Positions 10,012 through 20,156 of a stretch of DNA of 64,000 nucleotides are shown here, one piece after another. Numbering within the stretch: the first letter of the stretch is position 1; every line of letters starts with the position of its first letter. Position numbers and translations under genes: made by a program. Origin of the DNA: Primulina eburnea (Eukaryota > Streptophyta > Magnoliopsida > Lamiales > Gesneriaceae); contig NC_133114.1 of assembly GCF_022965805.1 (NCBI RefSeq), positions 4,360,261-4,424,260 on the forward strand, in the 5' to 3' direction. The notes below the pieces were generated by a model that worked only from the letters and a program-made list of their open reading frames with translations, did not search any database and was not told the origin of the DNA.

Positions 10012-12069
10012 TTTGTTATTCCTTCGATTTGTTAAATGATATTTGAAATCATGTTCGAGGAAAATATTTTTGAAGGCACTGTTATGATTCATATTTGAAA
10101 TGGTCAGGAAATTCCGATGTTTGCTTTGATTTGATATGGCCATGATGCGGTGTGATATAATAACCGATAATATGGCCTCACCCCTTACAGAATATAACTT
10201 AAGGAACTGACCAGTTAGCCATGTAAAATAAGATGATTATTAGTGCTATTTGTTTGAATTGATATGATATGATTTGAACATGCTATCTGTCTTCAAATAA
10301 TATACGAGTTTGTTATTAACTATGATCGATCAGCCCCTATTTACTGAGTATTTCTCGAAATACTCATTCTGTTAGAATTTTTCAAGTTCGCAATCTTGAT
10401 TTGATGTTAACAAAATTTGTTATTTTGTGTTACTAATAATCTACCTTAGTATGCAGAAGCTAGGATCAGTTACGAGCTGTTTACATCGCAAACTGAAGAC
10501 CCAACGGATCGCACAAACTGAATCAGTCTAATTGTTACGTCAATTGAGCAGTCCAGCTGATTGTCTAGTTGATAGGTGGTTCAGCAGGAGAACCTCAGAA
10601 TTCTGGCCAGCCGAAGCAGTGTTCAACTAATGAAGAAACCTAGCTGATCAGTTCAACTGAACGAGAGTGAAATCAGTTCAACTAAACGAGAGTGAAATCA
10701 GTTCAACTGACGAGTCAACTGATTTCACCAGCCCAACTGAAGATCAGTTCGGCTGACCAGTTCAGAGCATCAGTCAGAATCTTTTAGTTGTAGATGACGA
10801 CAAACTCTTTCAGTGGATTCCAGCTATACACAAAGGTACAAAGTAATTGTCCAGTCAAAGGACAATAATGAACTTTGCATCAGAGCATTAAAGACAAAAA
10901 GTTTCAGAAGGGCGGTCGGAAAGTCGAGACACAAAGTCCAAGAAACGAATGCAAGATGCAACTGATACAATAATTGAGTTTCACTGTACGATCAGTTTTC
11001 CCACCTATATAAAGAGAAGATCAGTGAAGACTCAATATACAGAGACAAAAAGCTTCAACGCAAATACGAGAGAAAAGAAAGAGCACGCACATTGCACATC
11101 AGCTTTCAGAAGCAATCAGCTCAGAGGGACACTCCAACGTGTTATCAACTTAGTATGTGAGAACATATTGTTCAGTTCTCAGACACACAAACACTATCAC
11201 CACCACTTAAATATAGTCTTGCACAAAGACGTTAAACTCGTGTATGTAGTCTTTGACACATAGACGTTAAAGAAGTGTTGGCTGGAAGGTGCTGCCTTCA
11301 GTCGTAGCTAGAAGTTCAGTTTAGGCAGTAGTGTAAGTCCTAGCTGAGTGGGTTTGTACAAGGTGTTGTATAAATCAAAGTCTTCTAGTGGATCCTACCC
11401 GTTAAGGTAGAAGGGGTGACGTAAGAGCAGTTGAAGTCTCTGAACATCCATAAACATATATTGTGTATTTAACTGATTAACCTTCGTTTTCAAACTATTT
11501 GGATCAGTTAGAGTATCCGTCAGTTCAGTTGTCACCATAACTGAACTGATGAATGCAAAAACTAATCTATCCCTTTTCAGTTATTCAGTTTGCATGAGTT
11601 AAAATGTTTTCTAATATAACAGTCTTCTTCATCAATGATTATTTCGAGTTTCTTCCGCTTGATTTTAAACCAAACTCGATTTAATTCATCGGTGTTAACA
11701 TTTTTAGAACACGAGCTATTGCAGCTCATTGGAGAATATAGTGTTCGAAATGCCTACAAAAGCACTAGCACACTCGATCCTTCACATCCTTTACTTCATC
11801 CCCTCAGATAAGAACAAAGACCAGAAGAACAAGCATATTTTTGGAGATGGTGATGAAGCAAATTCAATCTAAGATCAGTCTTGTTATTATGTATTTTTGT
11901 TATATTATCATATTTTAGGCTTCCGCATTTCGTTTTAATAGCATTGTAAATACGATTATTTAATTCTGAAATAGCCTGGTTATTTTGATTACTACGAGGC
12001 TTTTTTTTATAACTTGTGTGATTTTGAAACAACGTCGGTGTCAACTAACCCCGATCTCGAGACGTGACA
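10012..12069 (+). mobile_element. Truncated 5' LTR of a gypsy chromovirus-type element (interrupted)
   Basis: Sequence from about 10012 to 10369 and from about 11780 to 12069 is collinear with the 3' LTR at 18784-20017 (for example TATGATATGATTTGAACATGC and the run CAACGTCGGTGTCAACTAAC against CAACGTCATTGTCAACTAAC). The right end, ...ACGTGACA, is followed by a primer-binding site. The first ~600 bp of the LTR present in the 3' copy are missing here. Between the two collinear parts lies a separate insertion (10370-11700). The LTRs differ at many positions, so the element is old. Confidence 0.75.
10370..11700 (+). mobile_element. Copia-type solo LTR inside the gypsy 5' LTR
   Basis: A 1331-bp unit starting TGTTAGAATTT and ending CGGTGTTAACA interrupts the gypsy 5' LTR. 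The ends TGTTA/TAACA are typical of Ty1/copia LTRs. Internally it has AGAAGGGGTGACGTAAGAGC followed by TTGAAGTCTCTGAACATCC, a pattern I associate with R/U5 regions of plant copia LTRs, and several direct repeats of CAGTTCAACT(G/A)AACGAGAGTG near 10660-10710. I could not resolve a target duplication, so the exact borders are uncertain by some bases. No coding capacity. Confidence 0.6.
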
Positions 12070-12075
12070 TTTAAG

Positions 12076-12087
12076 TGGTATCAGAGC
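12076..12087 (+). other. Primer-binding site, initiator tRNA-Met type
   Basis: TGGTATCAGAGC, complementary to the 3' end of plant initiator tRNA-Met, lies six bases after the LTR end ACGTGACA. It fixes the plus orientation of this gypsy element. Confidence 0.85.
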
Positions 12088-12438
12088 CGAAAGGTTATAA
12101 TCCAACTGGATTCTACCGAAAAAAAATGTGAGATTTCACATAGTGATAGAAAAGTCTAATGCACTCCCCTCTGAAATGATCCAACGAACAACATTCATGT
12201 GAAATCCTCTTCGCAAAGACCGAAGATTTATTTCGGTCAAATTCCATCGTTTAGGCCTCAAAAATCGCGTTTTTTCCATTGCTGATAATAATCGTGAGAC
12301 CAATAACTTCTTATAGAAAACTCGAAATTCAATTCCGTCAACGGTTATGTAATACTCCTTACTAAAGCACGAGTACGGGGAGCCATTTCCTGAAATAAAA
12401 CAAATGGAAAGGCTTAACACAATAGAAAGAGATCAATA

Positions 12439-12995
12439 ATGATAAAACGCGACCTTGCTCTCAGCGAACACGATATTGCGATGACGAACCTTAGAGCTCA
12501 ACTCTATGAAGAGAAACAAGAACACCAAGAGCAATTGTTGGCCAAAGACTTGGCATATGAAGACTTGAACAAGGAGAAAAAAGAGTTAAAAGAACTCAAG
12601 GACCATCTTCAGGCTGACGTACAGAGGGTTGCATACTATCTCAACTCAGAAGAAATACATCATGAGATGACCAAGAACAAACTAGAGGCTTCCCAGACAA
12701 TAGTCCATGAACTGCACGGATTACATCAGAAAATGCTAAAAAAAGCCTGGGCACTGTAGGCCAAATTCAACAGATTATGCTGACAGAAAACGAACACCAT
12801 CAGCAAGATGAGGCAACCATCCAAGAGCTATAGAGTTCAGTGCAGGCCTTGACTACTCAAAACAACCAGTTGCACAACCATGTTAATCATCTTCAGGATG
12901 CGTTGGCCAACTTGGTTGAGGATCTTGAGGAAGAGCCTGAAGAAGATCTTATGGAAGATGAAGCGGTGGGAGATGGCGAAATTTTAGACGATTAG
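12439..12995 (+). pseudogene. Coiled-coil ORF upstream of gag in the gypsy element (broken)
   Basis: A highly charged, heptad-like protein (…LRAQLYEEKQEH…, …LNKEKKELKELKDHLQADV…) ending in an acidic tail before the stop at 12993. It lies between PBS and gag. The intact frame runs only to about 12759; a one-base deletion near 12760 and TAG codons at positions where glutamine is expected break the rest. The start is uncertain: the inverted copy at 15704-16255 shows coding sequence continuing upstream across a CAG splice-acceptor-like site, which here has been removed by a rearrangement. Function unknown; a structural partner of Gag is a guess. Confidence 0.65.
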
Positions 12996-13254
12996 ACTAG
13001 ATCCTGACATCGTACTCTTGTAATAAGGATTTATAGTCCTTTTGCTTTCTTCTACATTTTCTTCCCTTTTGCGCTTCCTAAAACTTTGATTTGTATTTCT
13101 TGCCCTTGTTTGAATCAATAAAAAGTTTATTCGGTTTAATCATTTGTCGATTTCATTAATTTCATGTTCGAACCACTCGAATTTCGTGATCATTATTGAC
13201 TCATTTATATATGTTAGCAAACAAATATCTTAGAAACTTGTACAATTGTAGGAG

Positions 13255-14311
13255 ATGGACGGAAGATCTGTATGCAACAACCGCAACCCGCGCTTTGGAA
13301 ATCGCAACAACAAATGGAATAACAACGACAAAGAAGGAAATCAACCCCCACCACCACCACCAGGATTGGGCCTAAGTCAAGCTGACTTAATGGCCATAGC
13401 AACTATTGTGGCCACAATCCAAAGGTTGGGAAACACAAACGTCAATGACAATCCGCCTCCGCCACTAGGACCTTTAGCACATGAGGTCAAGTATCACTAT
13501 GAGTCTCTCCGAAAGAATCGAGCTCAAACATTAAAAGGAGACCCGGACCCCGAAGTTGCCCAAAATTGGCTCAAAAATATCGAGACACAACGCCTCTTAC
13601 TCGAGATTCCCAACGAGTTCAAGATGGATGTGGTGACACCATTTTTAGAGGAAAAAGCAGTCAAATGGTGGGAGACCGTCTCACCAGCTATGACAGCAAC
13701 CAGACCAATTACATGACAACAATTCTGAGAGGTATTCCTGAAAGAGTACTACCCAGCTGAAGTGAGTTTACAGAAGTTGAGTGAGTTCGAAAATTTCACA
13801 CAAACTTTGGATATGTCTACGGTGGAGTATACTTCAAACTTGAATTCCCTTGGAACCTATGCACCTACTATCATGGCTGATGATATTTTGAAGATGCATC
13901 GGTTCAAGCGTGGTCTGAGTAGCCGTATCTAGTCAACTTTAGCAGTTTACCAACCCACGGGCTTTGTTGATCTGATGGGCGCGACAATAAGAGCCTAGAC
14001 GGACATTAAGCGCCGGGAGGACGAGAATAAGAATAAGCGATCTGTAACTGGCTAATCGTCTCAAGGGAAACAACCATTCAAAAGACCAAACCATACCAGC
14101 GGATCATTCGCACTTCGTCCAGCCCAACCTACCAAGAGGTCAAGATATGTCCCATCTACAATAACATCCATTCTGAGGAATGTCGTAGGAAGTCTGGTGC
14201 ATGTTTCAATTGTGAGAAGTTGTGACATCGAATTGCTGATTTTCCCGAGCCTAAGAAAGGGACATGGTCAAATACTGATACTACCCCCAACAAGCCGAAG
14301 GAGAATAAGCT
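13255..14311 (+). pseudogene. Gypsy Gag (broken by stop codons)
   Basis: Begins ATGGACGGAAGATC with a basic, Asn-rich start, then proline runs and GLGLSQADLMAIATI. The capsid-type part follows (VKYHYESLRKNRAQTLKGDPDPEVAQNWL as separate motifs, LEEKAVKWWE), typical of the retrotrans_gag domain in chromovirus-like elements. The first stop (TGA near 13714) replaces an expected Trp, and further TGA/TAG/TAA codons occur at Arg and Gln positions. A zinc knuckle near 14191-14240 reads CFNC, then a stop, then His, with the final Cys changed to Phe, so nucleic-acid binding would be lost. Packaging protein of the retrotransposon particle when intact. Confidence 0.85.
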
Positions 14312-14321
14312 CAATGCACGT

Positions 14322-14764
14322 GTGTTTGCGATGACTCGGGAAGAAGTGGATGACACGAACGATGTGGTGGCATGTACCATTCTAATCAATGAAATGTCGG
14401 TTTATGTATTGTTTGATTGTGGTGCCACTCATTTCTTCATATCTAAGAGGTTCAATAAGAAATCAAGGCTTATAACTGAGATATTTCTCGAACCCTTTAG
14501 AGTAGCAACTCCCACTAGTAAGACAATTGAAACACATAGGGTGCACAGAGATTGTAAGATCTGTATTAAGGAGCACCTATTTCAAGCTGAATTGATTCAA
14601 CTAAACATGGTGGAGTTCGACGTCATTCTAGTAATGAATTGGCTATCAAAGAATCATGCATTAGTAGATTGCCGCATGAAGAATGTCAAACTACGGGCTC
14701 CAAACCAAGAAGAATTTGTTTAATATGGCAAAGTCAAGAAACTTGAATCCTTATTATCTGCTTC
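14322..14764 (+). pseudogene. Gypsy aspartic protease (broken)
   Basis: Retropepsin-like domain: LFDCGATHFFIS corresponds to the active-site D-S-G-A block, with Ser replaced by Cys; the flap/ILVMNWLSKNHALVDC segment follows. A TAA at 14721 interrupts the frame, but the typical sequence after it (YGKVKKLESLLSAS) continues to about 14764, where homology stops abruptly at the junction with an inverted block. In an intact element reverse transcriptase would follow here; it is absent. Confidence 0.85.
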
Positions 14765-14767
14765 CCG

Positions 14768-15444
14768 TAGCGGCTACTCATACCACGCTTGAACCAATGC
14801 ATCTTCTAGGTATCATCAGTCATGATAGTGGGTGCATAGGTTCCAAGGGAATTGAACTTTGAAGTACACTCCACCACAGACATATCCAAAGTTTGTGTGA
14901 AATTTTCGAACTCACTCAACTTCTGTAATCTCACTTCAGCTGGGTAGTACTGTTTCAAGAATACCTCTCGGAACTGCTACCATGTAATTGGTCCGGTTGC
15001 TGTCATAGTTGGTGAGACGGTCTCCCACCATTTGGCTATTTTTTCCTCTAAAAATGGTGTCACCACATCTATCTTGAACTCATTGGGAATCTCGAGTAAG
15101 CGGAGTTGGGTCTCTATATTTTTGAGCCAATTTTGGGCAACTTCGGGGTCCGGGTCTCATTTAAATGTTTGAGCTCGATTTTTTCGGAGAGACTCATAGT
15201 GATACTTGACCTCATGTGCTGGAGGTCCTGGTGGTGGTGGCGGATTGCCATTGGGGTTTGTGTTTCCCAGCCCTTGGATTGTGGTGTCCACAATAGTTGT
15301 TATGGCCATTAAGTCAGCTTGACTTAGGCCCAATCCTGGTGATGGTGGTGGAGGTTGATTTCCATTGTTGTCCTCGTTATTCTGATTGTTGTTGCAATTT
15401 CCATAGCGCGGGTTGCGGTTGTTGCGTACGGGTCTTCCGTCCAT
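14768..15444 (-). pseudogene. Second copy of the gag N-terminal half, inverted
   Basis: Starts MDGRPVRNNRNPRYGN on the minus strand and aligns with the gag at 13255 onward, with the same proline runs and GLGLSQADLMAI. The open part ends near 15157; after that the similarity continues with changes to the inner border of the inverted block. Confidence 0.8.
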
Positions 15445-15703
15445 GTCCTACAAGCGTCCGAGTTTCTAACATATTTGTTTGCTAACATATATAAATGAGT
15501 CCATAATGATACCAAAATTCGAGTGGTTCAAACATGAAATTAATGAAATCGACAAATGATTAAACCAAATAAACTTTTTATTGATTCAAACAAGGGCAAG
15601 AAATACAAATCAAAGTTTTAGGGAGCGCAAAAGGGAAGAAAATATAGAAGAAAGCAAACGTACTATAAATCCTTATTACAAGAGTACGATGTCAGGATCT
15701 AGT

Positions 15704-16255
15704 CTAATCGTCTAAAATTTCTCTATCTCCCACCTCTTCATCTTCCATAAGCTCTTATTCAGGCTCTTCCTCAGGATCCTCAACCAAGTTGGCCAACGCA
15801 TCCTGAAGATGATTAACATGGTTGTGCAGCTAGTTGTTTTGAGTAGTCAAGGCCTGCACTGAACTCTGTAGCTCTTGGATGGTTACTTCATCTTGCTGAC
15901 GGCGTTCGTTTTCTGTCAGCATAATCTGTTGAATTTGGGCCTAGAATGTCTGGGCTTCCTTTAGCATTTGCTCACGTAATCCGTGCAGTTCATGGACTAT
16001 TGTCTGGGAAGCCTCTAGTTTGTTCCTGGTCATCTAATATTGTATTTCTTCTGAGTTGAGATAGTATGCGACCCTCTGTACGTCAGCCTGAAGATGGTAC
16101 TTGAGTTCTTTTAACTCTTGTTTCTCCTTGTTCAAGTCTTCATATGCCAAGTCTTTGGCCAACAATTGCCCTTGGTGTTCTTGTTTCTCTTCATAGAGTT
16201 GAGCTCTAAGGTTCGTCATCGCAATATCGTGTTCGCTGAGAGCAAGGTCGCGCAT
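15704..16255 (-). pseudogene. Second copy of the coiled-coil ORF, inverted
   Basis: Minus-strand counterpart of 12439-12995, starting MRDLALSEHDIAMTNLRAQ. A stop after NSEEIQY truncates the frame, and the remaining text to 15704 still aligns. Its upstream side is more complete than that of the plus copy: in-frame codons continue to a TTTCAG site at about 16297-16302, suggesting the ancestral ORF was joined by splicing to a leader exon. Confidence 0.7.
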
Positions 16256-16794
16256 ACGTTGGGGTATTCCAGCACGAGTACGGGGAGCCGTTTCCTGAAA
16301 TAAAACAAATGGAAAGGCTTAGCACAATAGAAAGAGATCAATAATGATAAAAACATTATTTTGATAGAAGGTACGAGTGAGGAGAGATTTTTCGAGAAAA
16401 TTTCCCACAATAAAAAGTTCGGAAAAAATTTATATGGATTTTGAGCTTTAGTAAGGAGTATTACGTAACCGTTGACGGAATTGGATTTCAAGTTTTTTAT
16501 AAGTAGTTATTGGCCTCACGATTAGTACCAAAAATATCAAAAACGCGATTTTGGAGGCCTAAACGATGGAATTTGGCCGAAATAAGGCTTCGGTCTTTGC
16601 GAAGAAGACTTCGCATGAATGTTATTCGTTGGATCGTTTCAGAGGGGAGTACATTAGACTTTTCTTTCACTATGTGAAATCTCACATTTTTTTCGGGAGA
16701 ATCCCACCTGGATTATGAACCTAGTGGCTCTGATACTACTTAAATCTCACGCTCCGAGACCGAGGTTAGTTGACACCGACGTTGTTTCAAAATC

Positions 16795-18265
16795 TTCAAT
16801 AGTCATATCTCTCACTAAACTCACCCAAAAGAACTCTAAGTTTCAATATAGCGAAGAATGTGAGTAAAGCTTCGAAACTTTGAAGAAGAAACTTACCTCT
16901 ACTCAGGTATTGGTATTGCCAACTGAAGGAAAAGATTTCACCATCCACAGTGATGTATCAAAAAGAGGTTTAGGATGTGTGCTCATGCAAGATGGGAGAG
17001 TAATTGCCTATGCTTCAAGACAACTAAAACCATATGAGCAAACCTATCTGACGCATGACCTCGAACTAGCTGCAGTTGTGTTCGCACTAAAAATTTGGAG
17101 GCATTATCTTTATGGAGCCAAGTGTGAGATTTTCACTGCTAATCAAAGCCTCAAATATTTGTTCACTCAAAAAGAACTAAATATGCGGTAGAGATGATGG
17201 ATTGAACTCCTGAAGGATTACGACTTGACGATAAGCTATCATCCGGGTAAGGCAAACAAGGTAACCGACGCTTTGAGTCGGAATGATATAAGCAAAGTAA
17301 TCCTAGCATCACTTTCAGCACAACCATGCCTCCGAGAAATGGTCAAGATAAGTCAAGATTGAGAATCCGCTTTGGTGAAATGGAAACAACAAGCTGAAGA
17401 AGGAAAATCATCGAATCTCCAGACAGATGACAATAGAGTTGAAAATCTTCGACAAGAAGTGATGTCTGAGGCACACAAGTCAAAATTTTCAGTTCACCCT
17501 ACCAGTACCAAAATGTACAGAGATTTGAAGAAAAACCTCTGGTGGAGTGGAATTAAGAAGAACATTGCAATGTTTGTCTCTAAGTGTCACGTGTGTCAAC
17601 AAGTCAAAACTGAGCACCAGAGACATATGGGACTTCTTTAACCATTAGAAATCCCAGAATAGAAATGAGAATATATTTCAATGGATTTTGTAGTCGGTTT
17701 ACCAAAGTCGAGACAAGGTCATGATGGAATATGGGTAATTGTAGACAAACTCACGAAATCTGCGCACTTCTTACATGTCTGCATGAACTATAATATGGAT
17801 AAACTGACCACCTTATACATGAATAATATCGTACGATTACATGGAGTTCCAGCTAGCATACTATCAGATAGAGATCCTAGGTTTGCATCTCGTTTTTTGA
17901 AGAGCTTTCAACAAGCTATGGGGACTAAAGTTACTCTTAGTACGACATAGCACCCTCAAAATGATGGCCAAACTGAGAGGACAATACAAACTCTTGAGGA
18001 CGTGCTGAGAGCATGTGCTCTAGACTTCAGTGGTAATTGGAGTGAACATTTGCTCTTAATCGAGTTCGCTGACAATAATAGTTATCACTGTAGTATTGGA
18101 ATGGCACCGTACGAAGCTCTGTATGGACGGAAGTATCGATCACCACTATATTGGGATGAAGTAGGAGAAAAAGATATCGTTGGACCCGAACTGATCCAAG
18201 AAACAGTGGATAAAGTTACTATGATCAAGGAGAGACTAAAAACTGCACAAGATCGATAGAAAAGC
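16795..18265 (+). pseudogene. Gypsy RNase H and integrase (broken)
   Basis: Opens in the RT-RNase H connection (LTKLTQKN), then RNase H ([38 protein letters not shown]). The usual TDH catalytic block reads TAN, losing the aspartate. Integrase follows: an H-C-C zinc-binding part (FSVHPTSTKMYRDL...CHVCQQVK), the DDE core with MDFVVGLPKS, LSDRDPRFAS and [13 protein letters not shown], then the conserved [17 protein letters not shown]. Several stop codons (near 17189, 17359, 17640, 17948, 18257) interrupt the frame. Together with the downstream chromodomain region this points to a chromovirus of Tekay/Del type. Not functional. Confidence 0.9.
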
Positions 18266-18290
18266 TGGGCTGACCTGAAAAAAAAGACAC

Positions 18291-18788
18291 GTGGAATTTG
18301 AAGTGGACGAAAAGGCATATGTGAAAGTGTCACCCATGAAAGGTGTAATCCGATTCAATAAGGCTGGAAATCTGAATCCCAGATATGTTGGACCTTTTGA
18401 AATTCTAGAGAAAGTGGGAACATTTGCTTACAGATTAGCACTTCCACCCGATATGTCAAGAATTCACAATGTATTCCATGTTTCGCAACTGAGAAGATAT
18501 ATTCCGGATCCAAGTCATATTCTTGAAGTTGGACCACTTCTAATCGAAGGAAACTTGAATGAAGAATTAAAGTACGAAGAAGTTTCTATTCGAATTGTGG
18601 ACACCAAGCACCAAGTACTTAGGCGACGAACCATTCCATATGTCAAAGTACAATGGTCTAATCACACCGAAAGAGAAGATACTCGAGAACTTGAAGAGAA
18701 CATGTGCAAGCAATACCCTTACCTCTTTGAAACGCAAAAGAACTCAAGCTTCAAGAGCGAAAATTCCAATAAGAAGGGAGGGATGTGA
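18291..18788 (+). pseudogene. Integrase C-terminus and chromodomain-like tail of gypsy pol
   Basis: Open frame of 165 codons: VSPMKGVIRF, NPRYVGPFEILEKVGTFAYRL, and SRIHNVFHVSQLRRYIPDPSH are the GPY/F module of chromovirus integrases, followed by a C-terminal part in the position of the chromodomain (VDTKHQVLRRRTIPYVKVQW, then REDTRELEEN). In intact elements this tail targets integration to heterochromatin. The stop codon falls inside the first bases of the 3' LTR. It is open but lies downstream of many stops, so it is a remnant. Confidence 0.85.
18771..18783 (+). other. Polypurine tract
   Basis: AAGAAGGGAGGGA directly before the 3' LTR start TGTGAAGACC; plus-strand primer site of the gypsy element. 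Confidence 0.8.
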
Positions 18789-20017
18789 AGACCTTGAAAA
18801 TCAACATGGTTTAGTGGCATAAAATGTGGCTTAGTTGATGAATAATCATGGGATCCTGGCTTAAGGGATATGGTTTCATGGAGTTGTGGCTTAGTGGATG
18901 AACAAACATGGGATCATGGCATGTGGTGAGATGCTTTACCAACCCTATAAATAGTGGCCAAATGCTAGAGAAATCACACCACATACCACTACAAGTTGCT
19001 ATCAATTTTCGGGTACCCAAATTCAGAAAAATTTTCTCATCGTTTTAAACATCCAAATCTGATCTCCATCGTTCAGAATACACCTATATGTGTTTTGAGC
19101 AACATATCGAAGTTTCAGATCGATCCAACGGTTCAATTAGGTGCAAACATTTTTTTCAAGGTTACTGGTTTTTGGCGTCAAACTCCAAATTGTTCATTTC
19201 AAGATTTTCGGAACAATTTCTCAATTAAGTGGATTTTTGCTATGCTTTTATGTGCACTCGCATTTCATAAGTGTACTATTTGCTATAAATATAAAATGAC
19301 ATGCTTGGTATTCATAATTGTGTCCATTTTGTACAAAAAGAAGTATGTATGTTTTGAAATTGATCGACATATGTTATTCTTTTGATTTGTTAAATGATAT
19401 TTGAAAGCATGTTTGAGAAGATATTTTTGAAGGCACTGTTATGATTCATATTTGAAATGGTCGGGAAATTCCGACGTGTGCTTTGATTTGATATGACCCT
19501 AATGCGGTGAGATAAAATAACAGATACATGACATCGCTTCCTTAGAGGATATAACTTAGGGTACTGATCAGTTAGCCGTGTAAAATAAGATGATTATCAG
19601 TGACATTTGTTTGAGTTGATATGATATGATTTGAACATGCTATCTGTCTTCAAATAATATACGAATTTGTTATCAACTATGATCGATCGGCATCTATTTA
19701 CTGGGTATTTCTCCAAATACTCATCACTTACTTCCTCCCTTCAGATAAGAACAAAGACCAAATTGAGGAAGAAGAACAAGAATATTTTTGGAGATGATGA
19801 TGAAACCAATTCAATCCAAGATCAGTCTTGTTATTCTGTATTTTAGTTATATTATCAGGTTTTACGGTTTCGCATTTCGTTTCAATAGCATTGTAAAGAC
19901 GATTATTTAATTATGAAATAGACTGGTTATTTTGATTACTACGAGGCTTGTTGTTTATAAATTATGTGATTTTGAAACAACGTCATTGTCAACTAACCGC
20001 GATCTCAGAACGTGACA
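18784..20017 (+). mobile_element. 3' LTR of the gypsy element
   Basis: Starts TGTGAAGACC right after the polypurine tract and ends ACGTGACA like the 5' LTR. It contains short tandem phrases GTGGCTTAGTGGATGAA near its start, then a CCAACCCTATAAATAGTGGCC segment (about 18940-18960) that looks like the TATA box of the element promoter. Its last ~75 bp are repeated downstream in a 107-bp tandem duplication. Confidence 0.85.
18947..18956 (+). promoter_or_regulatory. Candidate TATA box of the gypsy LTR promoter
   Basis: CCTATAAATAG within the 3' LTR fits a plant TATA box about 160 bp into the LTR. Seen only as a motif; no transcript evidence. Confidence 0.4.
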
Positions 20018-20156
20018 ATCTTTATTACTCACGTCCGTCATCAAGCCAAGAGGCTTGTTGTTTATAAATTATGTGATTTTGAAACGACGTCATTGTCAAC
20101 TAACCGCGATCTCAGAACGTGACAATCTTTATTACTCACGTCCGTCATCAAGCCAA
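19943..20156. repeat. 107-bp tandem duplication across the LTR end
   Basis: Two adjacent copies (19943-20049, 20050-20156) differing at one position seen (CAACGTC versus CGACGTC). Each contains the last LTR bases plus ~32 bp of flanking sequence, so the duplication arose after insertion. Confidence 0.9.

Larger units (their letters stand above)
14765..16794 (-). mobile_element. Inverted copy of the gypsy 5' region (LTR end, PBS, coiled-coil ORF, gag)
   Basis: This block is the reverse complement, with some divergence, of about 12020-13932. Read on the minus strand from 16794 it has the LTR end, GTAGTATCAGAGCC as a mutated primer-binding site, a leader, the coiled-coil ORF (16255-15704) and the N-terminal half of gag (15444 to about 14768). 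It sits exactly between the protease end and the distal RT/RNase H connection of the plus-strand element, so RT is missing. With the plus-strand original it forms inverted arms of about 1.9-2.0 kb around a ~0.8 kb loop. It must come from another copy or from a replication or repair error. Confidence 0.8.

Noticed and set aside
10949..11263. 104-codon plus-strand frame
   Set aside because: Lies wholly inside the copia-type solo LTR and has no motif.
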